A DNA stretch of 64,000 nt from Symbiodinium natans (lineage: Eukaryota > Sar > Dinophyceae > Suessiales > Symbiodiniaceae), in NCBI GenBank assembly GCA_905221605.1, contig CAJNDS010002635.1, positions 1,121,918 to 1,185,917 on the forward strand, read 5' to 3'. Below the pieces are notes generated by a model that made no database searches, had not been told where the DNA came from, and saw only the letters and a list, made by a program, of their open reading frames with translations. Positions 39,672 to 48,523 of this stretch are shown here, one piece after another. Within the stretch, counting starts at the first letter, position 1; every line of letters begins with the position of its first letter. Made by a program: the position numbers and the translations under genes.

Positions 39672-39811
39672 TACTTGGAGGTTCATATAACTCATGAACC
39701 CAAGTAGATCTGTGCTTCTGACCCAATAACCCTATCAGAGCGCTTAAGTGCTTCTAAGTGGATGAGATGCACACGTATACTTGAGTTAGAAGTACCCTGA
39801 ACCTCTGAGTA
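39672..39811. mobile_element. Family-2 element, ~140 bp
   Basis: Ends tacttggaggttcata and gtaccctgaacctctgagta are inverted. Core 'gcgcttaagtgcttctaagtgg'. Confidence 0.7.
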
Positions 39812-39853
39812 AACCCCAAACCCGGTAGTCGTTTCAAAGGGACCAAGGGACTT

Positions 39854-40252
39854 GGGATGTTCCCCCTTATACTAACAGTCCTTAATAGGGATTATAGTCC
39901 CCCGATTCTCACCCCTAGTAAGGACTGTTGATGCAAGGTTTTCTTTGATCTGACGTCTTCCCACGTCTCAGCAACAAACGAACACATGTCACGCAGCATC
40001 GCTCCTTCAAGGTTCAGGGCCGCACAGGACCTGTGCAGGTGCTGATTCTCGGCGCAGCGGCGGCGAGCCCGGAGGCAGTGCACAAAGCCGGCCGGGCGCA
40101 GCCCTTCGATCGATTCTGCCTCCCGCCGGAGATGGGGTTCGCCCACGGGGTCGGCCGTCATCCTGCCAAAACACCAAAGGCAGTGTGGTGCAGATGGCAT
40201 ACTGGTTGCTCGCCGTGCCACGGATTCTTTAGTATAAGGGGGAAAACTTCCC
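39854..40252. mobile_element. Family-3 element carrying ~280 bp of captured sequence
   Basis: The left end gggatgttcccccttatact with inner aacagtccttaataggg and the matching 'agtaaggactgttgatgcaa', and a right end 'agtataagggggaaaacttccc', are family-3 sequence. Between about 39940 and 40228 lies unrelated GC-richer DNA absent from the ~100-bp copies. Confidence 0.75.
39940..40228 (-). CDS. Coding-like cargo of a family-3 element
   Basis: The minus frame is open across the whole captured segment: RATSMPSAPHCLWCFGRMTA, DPVGEPHLRREAESIEGLRP, AGFVHCLRARRRCAENQHLH, then LNLEGAMLRDMCSFVAETWE. Composition is that of a real protein but no family is recognised. It is probably a gene fragment taken up by the element (Pack-type). 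Confidence 0.4.
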
Positions 40253-40504
40253 AACATGAGGCTCCTTTTTGGGGGCGACATGAACCCTAAATATGGAGTC
40301 ATAATACCCTATAGTACTAGAATTCCTATTAAGGTAATATGGGCCATAAACCCAAAACCCTAAACCCGAAAGCCTAAACCCTAAACACTTTGAAGGTTCA
40401 TTTGGTCCTCAAGTGTGCTTAGAGCTGAAGGAAGAACGCTTGGCCGCCCTGCGTGACAATGACGGCCTCAGAAGCACAGGCACTGGCGTCACTGTGTGCT
40501 CCTA

Positions 40505-40624
40505 AGCCCTGAGCCCTAAGCCCTAAGCCCTAAACCCTAAACCCTAACCCTAAACCCTAAACCCTAAACCCTAAACCCTAAACCCTAAACCCTAAACCCT
40601 GAACCCTAAACCCTAAACCCTAAA
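40505..40624 (-). repeat. Telomere tract (CCCTAAA)n
   Basis: About 17 units, beginning with CCCTAAG variants. Confidence 0.95.
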
Positions 40625-40796
40625 AGGGTTTCATATCCCAACCAAGCAACAGTAGGCGACCTTGAGCCTACTTAGAGTAGGCAGGAGTTGTAGACCTTCG
40701 AAGCTTTGGGAATCTGGTATCACTGCATACTTGGAGTACTCGGTTTAGGGTTTAGGGTTTAGGGTTTAGGGTTTAGGGTTTAGGGTTGAGGGTTTA

Positions 40797-40900
40797 GGGA
40801 CCATATGATAATGAGGGTGCCCTTGTTTAGGGGTTGGTTCGTTTTTCAAGGGAACCTTGAACCGCAATAGGGAAAAGGTAGCATTGGAGCTCCCTGCGAC
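40797..40900. mobile_element. Family-1 relative, ~100 bp
   Basis: 'accatatgataatgagggtg', 'ggggttggttcgtttttcaa' and 'ggaaccttgaaccgcaatag' match the two ends of the 1.4-kb element at 28.2 kb and a copy at 10.1 kb. The terminal bases are degraded. Confidence 0.6.
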
Positions 40901-41032
40901 CCTAAACCCTAAACCCCCTCAAAATGAAAGCTCCCTGTATCGTCCCGAAAGCAAGAAACAGCTTCATGGGGCTGTAGGGATTTAGGCTCCCGGCAAAAAG
41001 GGGTTTAGGGTTTCAGGGCTTAGTGTAGGGTT

Positions 41033-41113
41033 CAGGGTTCAGGGTTCAGGGTTCAGGGTTCAGGGTTCAGGGTTCAGGGTTCAGGGTTCAGGGTTTAGGG
41101 TTTAGGGTTTGGG
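41033..41113 (+). repeat. Telomere-variant array (TTCAGGG)n
   Basis: Nine consecutive TTCAGGG units followed by canonical units. Confidence 0.95.
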
Positions 41114-41674
41114 GAATCAATCAGAGCAAAACTGGAGAGTGTTCAGCGGTGACTCCTTAGGGCTCCGCGAGAAAAAAACAGGTTTTTCTGCGTCTTACTT
41201 GGCAGCTAGGCAATTACATATGTAAGTCTAGGGTTTAGGGTTTAGGGTTTAGGGCCGTTTAGGGTTTAGGATTTAGGGTTTAGGGTTTAGGGTTTAGGGT
41301 ACGGGACCGTGCAGGCACCTGCTTCCCTTTGTCTCTAGTCGCAACCCCTCTGCGAGGGTTCAACCCTAAACCCTAAACCCTCCGAGAGATTTACATACTG
41401 CACCATCTTGGGCACAGAACTTATGGAAGCTCCGCATGGATCCCGAAACCCTAACCCTAAACCCTACACCCCCACAATAAATCGTAGCTTGTGATCCAGT
41501 TAGATACACATTTCACGAGTTTTCGGAAGAGTGGCACTGGGTCAAGGGTCCGAGATCCTCGGCGCCCCGAACACCCAAAAATCCTGGTCCTAGTGTGTAC
41601 CATCTAAACTTGCTCTGCAGTACACAACTACTTGGGTTTAGGGTTTAGGGTTAGGGTTTAGGGTTTAGGGTTAC

Positions 41675-41754
41675 CACTGCGTACCACAAAAGGCCATTGA
41701 GTTCTGCAGCTGTAGCAACTCCTCGTAGTTCGTATTGAAGGGTTCCAATGCAGG
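41675..41754 (-). CDS. Exon-like island with splice signals
   Basis: Minus acceptor gatgcgcag, then PALEPFNTNYEELLQLQNSM then AFCGTQ, then the donor gtg|gtaaccc merging into a telomere tract. Protein-like composition, phase 0 at the acceptor. Family unknown. Confidence 0.45.
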
Positions 41755-41786
41755 CTGCGCATCCCAAGCCTAAACTCCAAGCCCTG

Positions 41787-41878
41787 CCCCTAAACCCTAA
41801 ACCCTAAACCCAAAACCCAAAACCCAAAACCCAAAACCCAAAACCCTAAACCCTAAACCCCTAACCCTAAAGCCCTAA
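41787..41878 (-). repeat. Telomere-variant array with (CCCAAAA)n block
   Basis: Six CCCAAAA units between canonical CCCTAAA units. Confidence 0.9.
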
Positions 41879-42539
41879 ACGCTGTAGACGGGAAGCCGAA
41901 GAAGCGAGTAAGAGCCCGGCAACAGGTGCGAAGCAAGCCTGTGCTCAACGACATGTCGGGCTTAGGGTTTGGGACAAGGAGTTCGTAAACCCTAAACCCT
42001 AAACCCTAAACCCGAAACCCTACACCCCAAACCCTAACTAAACCACTAAACCCTAAAAGGGCTTCGGGGTGCCACGTAGGATTTGGGATAGTTCAGTGGA
42101 CCTGAAGAAACCCAAGCCCTCGTCTGAAAGATTCCTAAGGAAGTCTTTGTGGAGAGGGAGAGGAAGTCGTTGTTGCAAGTCCCTCTAAACCCTAAACCCT
42201 AAACCCCAAACCCCAAACCCTAAACCCTAAACCTCAAATAGACATCCATCAGGCATGGCCTTGGCCCAACCCAGCGCCAGGAACCCACCACTTCGCTCGT
42301 CGTGGCTCACAAGGTGCCTGGGCGGGGTTATTTTGCCGAGGCTTGCAAGGTTTATGATGTAGGGGTTAAGGGTTGAAGGTTTAGGGCTTAAGGCTTCAGG
42401 ATTAAGGGATTAGGGGTTACCCCTAGGGTTTGGGGTAAAGGGTTTAAGGGCCTTTAAGGGTTTAAGGGTTCAAGGATTTAAGGGTTTAGGGCTCTTGGTA
42501 TCAGACCTACTTAAACCCACGCACTGTTTTATTTTGCCA

Positions 42540-42657
42540 GCCATCAAAAACAACGGTTCCTCCGGCCTTCAGCGACCGCTGTCTTCATTGCGGTCTGACT
42601 CGGGGAAGTTGGCGGAAGCGAGGATGTCGAAGCGAAGCATGACGATCAATGTTCCCC
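42540..42657 (+). CDS. Exon-like island with acceptor
   Basis: A pyrimidine-rich acceptor (ctgttttattttgccag) precedes AIKNNGSSGLQRPLSSLRSD then SGKLAEARMSKRSMTINVP, after which CCCTAAA repeats begin. Ser/Arg/Lys-rich; no family recognised. Confidence 0.4.
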
Positions 42658-42796
42658 AAACCCTAAACCCTAAACCCTAAACCCTGAACCCTGAACCCTG
42701 AACCCTGAACCCTAAACCCTAACCCTAAACCCTAAACCCTAAACCCTAAACCCTAAACCCTAAACCCTAAACCCTAAACCCTAAACCCTAAACCCC
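42657..42796 (-). repeat. Telomere tract (CCCTAAA)n with CCCTGAA block
   Basis: About 20 units. Confidence 0.95.
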
Positions 42797-42800
42797 ACAC

Positions 42801-42882
42801 CCTCCTGGGCCATCCGTCGGGCAAATTGTGCAACCTCGTCAAGGCGCGCGCTGACAGCTGCATCGCCCAACTTTGCCGCCCT
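42801..42882 (-). CDS. Exon-like island with both splice signals
   Basis: Minus acceptor cctgtag, then RAAKLGDAAVSARLDEVAQF then ARRMAQE, then donor agg|gtgtgg that opens onto telomere repeats. The amphipathic Ala/Arg/Glu pattern suggests a helix. Family unknown. Confidence 0.45.
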
Positions 42883-42939
42883 CTACAGGCCCCCCCCCCC
42901 CCCCAAACAAAAGGGAAGATAGTCATCCCCGTAATTCCC

Positions 42940-43190
42940 TTACAAGGACTTTTTCCTTAGGAGCCCCCCCCCAAAAAAAAAATGAATGAAAGAGAATCAT
43001 CCCTATGATTCTCTTGAAAAGGACGATTTGCTTAAGAACCCACGAAAAAAAGATTATAATCCCAATGTTGCCCTTATTTAGGAAGAATATGTTTATTCCC
43101 CCCAAAAAAGAAGAACCCCCCCTAGATAATAATCCCTGTGTTACCCTTATTAAGGAAGAACATCTTTTGCTTTCTGAGGGGGCATTTAAG
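42940..43190. mobile_element. Cluster of family-7 element fragments
   Basis: Repeated motifs 'tttgcttaagaaccca', 'ttgcccttatttaggaagaa' and 'ttacccttattaaggaagaa' with C runs, apparently two or three diverged or nested copies. Confidence 0.6.
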
Positions 43191-43274
43191 AAAATGGTAG
43201 CCCTAGTGGACCCTTCGCATCACGGATGGTCAAGGGGTCCAGGTTACTTATTCGCATGCTACAACAATGTGTTG

Positions 43275-43412
43275 GGTTTAGGGGTTAGGGGTTAGGGGTT
43301 AGGGGTTAGGGGTTAGGGTTTAGGGTTTAGGGTTTAGGGTTTAGGGTTTAGGGTTTAGGGTTTAGGGTTTAGGGTTTAGGGTTTAGGGTTTAGGGTTTAG
43401 GGATTAGGGTTT
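43275..43412 (+). repeat. Telomere tract: GGGGTTA block then (TTTAGGG)n
   Basis: Five ggggtta units followed by about 14 canonical heptamers. Confidence 0.95.
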
Positions 43413-43489
43413 CTTGACACAACCTCAACACAATAAACCAAGAGCCCTGAACCCTGAAGCCTATCACCCCTTCACGGGGATGTTAGGAA

Positions 43490-43690
43490 CCCTAAACCCT
43501 AAACCCTAAACCCTAAACCCTAAACCCTAAACCCTAAACCCTAAACCCTAGGTCCCTTAGTCTGGACCTCTAAAAGGGACCCCTTTTATACCCCATATTC
43601 CTAAACCCTAAGCCCTAAACCCTAAACAACCCAAGCGCCCATACCTCAGAGCCCTTTCAAAAATTGTAAGGGACCAGATTCAGGCGGTTT
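43490..43690. mobile_element. Family-4 remnant intermixed with telomere repeats
   Basis: 'ggtcccttagtctggacctc' and 'cccatacctcagagcccttt...taagggaccaga' are family-4 parts on either side of CCCTAAA units near 43600-43625. Confidence 0.55.
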
Positions 43691-43731
43691 AGGGTTTAGG
43701 GTTTAGGGTTTAGGGTTTAGGGTTTAGGGTT

Positions 43732-43888
43732 TACTTGGAGGTTCATGGTACTTATTAACCAATTATAACTGTACTTATCACCGACTTATAAGCCCCTCAA
43801 GTGGCCTAATATGGTTATTCATACAGTTATAACTACAGTTTCAAGTACAGCTGTTATTTGGTTAAAAAGTACCATGAACCTCCAAGTA
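43732..43888. mobile_element. Family-2 element, best-preserved copy, 157 bp
   Basis: Terminal inverted repeats of about 31 bp (tacttggaggttcatggtac tt...ttaaccaa, one mismatch). Flanked on both sides directly by telomere tracts, (TTTAGGG)n left and (CCCTAAA)n right. Confidence 0.9.
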
Positions 43889-43892
43889 AAAC

Positions 43893-43978
43893 CTAAACCC
43901 TAAACCCTAAACCCTAAACCCTAAACCCTAAACCCTAAACCCTAAACCCTAAACCCTAAACCCTAAACCCTAAACCCC
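43893..43978 (-). repeat. Telomere tract (CCCTAAA)n
   Basis: About 12 heptamers. Confidence 0.95.
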
Positions 43979-44072
43979 GCAAGCCTCGTGCTCGCATGGC
44001 GCGCCACTGCCACCACCAGGGGTGTGGAACGAGACCCGGGGCCTCGCCAGTACCCATCTGCAGGGTCGGGGG
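43979..44072 (-). CDS. Exon-like island between telomere tracts
   Basis: The minus frame DPADGYWRGPGSRSTPLVVA then VARHASTRLAG is open. Both edges are repeats. Tentative. Confidence 0.3.
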
Positions 44073-44282
44073 AGCTTGTTGCTAGGGCTTAGGGTTTAGG
44101 GTTTAGGGTTTAGGGTTTAGGGTTTAGGGTTTAGGTTTAATGTTTAAGATTTAGGGTTTAGGGTTTAGGGGTTCGGGTGTATAACAAGGGGCTGTGAGGA
44201 AGGATCTCAGACAACCCGATGCCCAGTCCCTTAGTGTCTACCCGAAGATGTGTTTGATTTGTGTGGTGTATGTCCTGTGGTT

Positions 44283-44440
44283 TCGGGGTTTAGGGGTTAG
44301 GGGTTTAGGGGTTTAGGGGTTTAGGGGTTTAGGGGTTTAGGGGCTTAGGGGCTTAGGGGTTTAGGGGTTTAGGGGTTAGGGGTTTGGGGGTTTAGGGGTC
44401 TAGGGGTTTCGGGGTTTAGGGGTTTAGGGGTTAGGGTTTG
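44283..44440 (+). repeat. 8-bp telomere-variant array (TTTAGGGG)n
   Basis: About 18 units of TTTAGGGG with CTTAGGGG and TTCGGGG variants. Confidence 0.95.
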
Positions 44441-44811
44441 GGCTTTACCTCTTCACTCGGTTGGCACCTAAGCCCCCTGAGATAGATCGAAAACAATCAG
44501 GAAAGCATAGGAAACATCCCTTACAAGCTTTAGGGTTTTGGGTTGAGGAAGAGCCCTAAACCCTAAACCCTAAACACTAAATCCTAAACCCTAAGCCCTA
44601 AACCTCAAACCTACGGGATCCTCATCAGACTGGGGTCGGTTTGGGCTATACTCCCCTTAGAAGGTTAACAAGCAAAATGTGTTTATCATTCCTTTGGGTT
44701 TCCCTAAACCCCAAACCCTAAGCCCTAAACCCTAAACCCCAAACCCTAAACCCTAAACACAAGACACAAAAAAAAACAAAAAACGTTCAAACCTACCACT
44801 CATGAGGACTT

Positions 44812-44880
44812 CTGGGGTCAAAACAGACGACAAAGTTGAAGACGCCGCATCTCGCGAGCTCCTCCACCTCAGCGAACAAG
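44812..44880 (+). CDS. Exon-like island with donor
   Basis: The frame TSGVKTDDKVEDAASRELLH then LSEQ ends at a donor caag|gtattg, next to a G run. Protein-like; family unknown. Confidence 0.35.
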
Positions 44881-45330
44881 GTATTGGGGGGGGGGGGGGG
44901 CTGTTGTGGGTAGAATTTTAACAGGAACATCAAGAGAATACAAATAGTAGATATGAACCCTAAACCCTAAACCCTAAACCCTAAACCCTAAAGTATCTTC
45001 GTCCTTCTAGCCAGTATTCCCTCCGCCCGTGGCAACCTTCCCGGAAAGGTCGAACATGTGGGTTTAGGGCTTAGGGTTTAGGTTTCAGGGTTTAGAGGTT
45101 TCGGTTTTAGAGTTGAGGGGTTTAGGGTTCAGGGTTTAGGGGTTTAGGATTCAGGGTTTTCGGTTCAGGATTCCGGGGTATTTGGCAGTCCTACCTGATC
45201 TTGTAATTCTGTGCTTTGGTTGGGGCTATGATCTGACCTTTCGGATGCTACATCGGGTGGTTTCGCACTGAACCCTAAACCCTAAACCCTAAACCCCAAA
45301 CCCTAAACCCTACACGCCAAACCCGAACGC

Positions 45331-45398
45331 CTTACGATTCGAGGCCAACGAGCCTTGCACGCTTGGCGGACGTTGGAGCAGATTTGGGGGCCGGTTAG
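45331..45398 (+). CDS. Exon-like island ending in stop
   Basis: The frame YDSRPTSLARLADVGADLGA then G and TAG follows diverged CCCTAAA units. Tentative terminal exon. Confidence 0.25.
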
Positions 45399-45423
45399 GG
45401 GCTCAGGGTTTCCCAATGTCATG

Positions 45424-45627
45424 GGTTCCCCTGCTACCCCCGCCCCCTCAAGGGTTTAGGGTTTAGGGTTTAGGGCTACTACCACCCTCTATACTAATTA
45501 CCCCCCTAGCCCCCTAGATTTCCCCCATAAAGAAGACTATTTAGGGATAATTAAGCCCAATTAAGGTCACTTAAGGGGCGAACCTAGAGGGGGGTGGGGA
45601 GTATAGAGGGGGGTAGTAGGGCAACCC
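45424..45627. mobile_element. Family-6 element interrupted by a telomere tract
   Basis: Ends gggttcccctgctacccc and ggggggtagtagggcaaccc are inverted. TTTAGGG units at about 45450-45475 sit between two versions of ctactaccc...ctata. Confidence 0.8.
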
Positions 45628-45865
45628 ATGACAAAGGGTGATTTCCCAGGCATCCTAGTGACCCTAAAACCATAAACCCTAAACCCTTGAAGACAAAAAA
45701 AAGGTAACAACAAAGAAAACAAAACGCATGGTACTACAGAGCATCCCAATCTTCGCTTCCTGCGAACATGCCCTGGCGATTATCCTTTGTAGACAGCCCT
45801 AGGGTTTAGGGTTTAGGGTTTAGGGTTTAGAGTTTAGAGTTTAGGGTAAACCCCATCAACAATGA

Positions 45866-45941
45866 GCAGCCCCCATTGGAAAACCTTTATCAGCAACGGT
45901 GTGTCGGCTTTTTGTTCGCTGGCTCTTGGCGTCTCGCTATG
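45866..45941 (+). CDS. Exon-like island ending in stop
   Basis: The frame MSSPHWKTFISNGVSAFCSL then ALGVSL and TGA is preceded by TTTAGAG/TTTAGGG repeats. Tentative. Confidence 0.3.
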
Positions 45942-46028
45942 ACCTAAGCCCTAAGCCCTAAGCCCTAAGCCCTAAGCCCTAAGCCCTAAGCCCTAAGCCC
46001 TAAACCCTAAACCCTAAACCCTAAACCC
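45940..46028 (-). repeat. Telomere-variant array (CCCTAAG)n
   Basis: Nine consecutive CCCTAAG units then CCCTAAA. Confidence 0.95.
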
Positions 46029-46668
46029 CAGCCCTAAACCCCCAAACCCTCGCAAACTAAGTTCCCATAAGTTTGGAAGCCTCGACGAGAACAACCCGAC
46101 CAACTGTTGAGTCGACTTTGGCTTCGGGTGTGGGGTTTGCAGCTTAGGGTTTGCCCTAAACCCTAAACCCTAAACCCGAAACCCTAAACCCTAAACCCTC
46201 AACTTCAGGAATTAAGGGTCTAGGGCTTGGGCTTTACACTCTTTCTTGGGTGGCGAATTTTCAGCGAAACCCTCATCGGACGCTGCAACAGAAGCCCTCA
46301 ACCCTATAAGCCCTATGAACTCTAACCGCTCTAACTGAGTCACCTATGTTCTGGATCTTCACTCCGAACCTCTACCTCCTGACACCAGCATGGTAGGTTG
46401 GAGTTGAGGGTTGAGGGTTGAGGGTTGAGTGTTGTGGAGTTAGGGTAACCTAAACCCTATAGCTAGACCCTAAAGCCTAAACCCTGAACCCTCAACCCTA
46501 AACCCTAAGGAGGGGTGCTGATAGACGTAGCCACCACCTCTTTTGACAGGCGGCAATCGCGCACGGATCACACTGAAGGTGACTCACAGGGGATACTGAA
46601 AGGCTCTTTTGACAAAGAAGTCTACGTAGTATCACCGAGCAACCCTAGAACCAACCTTATTAAAGCCT

Positions 46669-46738
46669 AAACCCTAAACCCTAAACCCTAAACCCTAAAC
46701 CCTAAACCCTAAACCCTAAACCCTAAACCCTAAACCCT
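46669..46738 (-). repeat. Telomere tract (CCCTAAA)n
   Basis: Ten heptamers. Confidence 0.95.
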
Positions 46739-47187
46739 ACTTACTAAGTCCAGAGAACTTCCAAGTAGTTGGTCCTCATCATAAGTCTTCTCATCTTTTG
46801 GGTCTGAGACCCTTAAAGCTGTGCCCTTGGGTTTTGGGGACCCCTTTTAACGACCTTTGAGGTAGACAAAGGCTTTTTAAAGACCTTTGAGGTAGAAAAA
46901 AGGAGCAAATTAGGAGTAGATTCAGGGAACCTTATAGGGGCACAACCCTAGGGTACGAGTCTTCATCCTTGATTTGGGGGTCAGGAAGCCCCCCCCCCCC
47001 CCCCCCCTCCCCCTATGTAAAGCCCGAAGCCCTATGAACCGGATACCCTCAACCTGAAAGGGCCTGCGACCCGAAAACCCCACAAAGTTTAGCCCTAAAC
47101 CCTAAACCCTAAACCCTAAACCCTAAACCCTATAGCCTATTCCGAAAGCCTAAACCCCAAACGCAAGCCCAACAGCTCAATCGGGGC

Positions 47188-47241
47188 TCACTCTTCTGCC
47201 GTGGCAATGGCTTCGCCGAGCCTTTCCCGCAGCTCCTCCAG
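47188..47241 (-). CDS. Small terminal exon-like island
   Basis: After an acceptor-like ctggag, the frame EELRERLGEAIATAEE ends in TGA. Coiled-coil-like heptad character. It borders a telomere tract. Tentative. Confidence 0.3.
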   Translation of the reverse strand: MEELRERLGEAIATAEE

Positions 47242-47411
47242 GGTTTAGGGTTTAGGGTTTAGGGTCTAGGGTTTGGGGTTTAAGGTTTAAGGTTTAGGGT
47301 GTAGGGTTTAGGGCTTAGCTACACCACGAGCTTCCTTAGACCAAGTTCCTACTGCAGGAAAAAGGGACCCTGAATATCTGAGTAGAGGTATAGCGGGCCC
47401 CAATTCTAAAG

Positions 47412-47546
47412 GGTAGTTACATGGTCACTGAATATGGGCCTAAATGGGGACCCGTCATATACACCTTACCCTGTAAAACCCAAGACCCATACTTCAGAAC
47501 CCTTCAAAGAAGGTATGGGGCCATAGTAAGGGACTATGTAACTACC
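47412..47546. mobile_element. Family-4 element, uninterrupted copy, ~135 bp
   Basis: Ends ggtagttacatggtc and ggactatgtaactacc are inverted. Interior 'acccatacttcagaaccctt'. No telomere repeat inside, so this is the reference copy. Confidence 0.85.
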
Positions 47547-47879
47547 CCTAGACTACTTGGGTGGTAAGTTCTAGAACTTGTTAGGTTGCAATCGATCGTC
47601 CCCTGGATATCCTTAAGCACCCTCTTCCCCTAAACCCTAACAAAGCCTAAGCCCCAATCTTGCAACCCCCCCCCCCCCCCCCCCGGCCTGCCCTCCCCCC
47701 CAACTAGTATAGGGGCCTTAATGACTAGATTGAGGTTTTGGGGGGTGATTCTAGTAGGCCTATAATGGACCACAAGTGATCTTTAAAGCGAAAATTCTTT
47801 GTAATGATTCCGAACCCTACAGTATTTAATGATGCGCAACCTCTTGTTTGCAGACCCCGCATCTGGATCTGAGGGTTTG

Positions 47880-47995
47880 GGGCTAGGGTTTGGGGTTCAG
47901 GGTTCAGGGTTCAGGGTTCAGGGTTCAGGGTTCAGCGTTCAGGGTTTAGGGTTTAGGGTTTAGGGTTAGGGTTTGGGGTTTTGGGTTTTGGGGTT
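47880..47995 (+). repeat. Telomere-variant array with (TTCAGGG)n block
   Basis: Seven TTCAGGG units, then TTTAGGG and TTTTGGG units. Confidence 0.95.
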
Positions 47996-48055
47996 CAAAC
48001 ATGAGGTTGTCCCCGAAGCCTGAGAAACCCTAAACCCTACACCCGAAGCCCGAAA

Positions 48056-48170
48056 CCTTGGCTGCACTTAGGAGGGTAGTAAAAAATAAGCCTTTAGCTG
48101 CCCTATTAAGAAACCCAATAAACCCAAAAAAAGCTACAGATCTAAAGTTACAGTAAAGCACCACAAAGAA
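48056..48170 (+). repeat. Dispersed ~114-bp repeat, copy 2
   Basis: From cttggctgcacttaggaggg to cagtaaagcaccacaaag, paralogous to 32489-32602. Confidence 0.9.
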
Positions 48171-48399
48171 ACAAGCCTGCGATCTGAGATTCCAGGACAC
48201 GCTTTGTAGGTTGAGGGCTTTCTGGTGGAGGGTTTAGGGTTTAAGGGGCTTCCCTAAAGCTAAACTTCCGACAGGCCCTAGCAACAAGCCTCAAAACATG
48301 TCCCAAAATCATGGCTTTGGGGTATGTACCGCTTCTTTCAAGGGAAGTCTGGCCATGACACGGACGCCGCAGGGTGAAGGGTATAGCATTTGGGGTGTA

Positions 48400-48446
48400 G
48401 GGTTTAGGGTTTAGGGTTTAGGGTTTAGGGTTTAGGGTTTAGGGTC
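48400..48446 (+). repeat. Telomere tract downstream of the UBL-FNIP gene
   Basis: Six to seven TTTAGGG units, about 80 bp beyond the stop codon of the minus-strand gene. Confidence 0.95.
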
Positions 48447-48523
48447 CCACAAGACCCCTTTTAAGCCGAATGCACTCCGCCTCTTGTTTTAGGCTTCAGA
48501 ACTCGCTGCCATTCTTTACGCGA

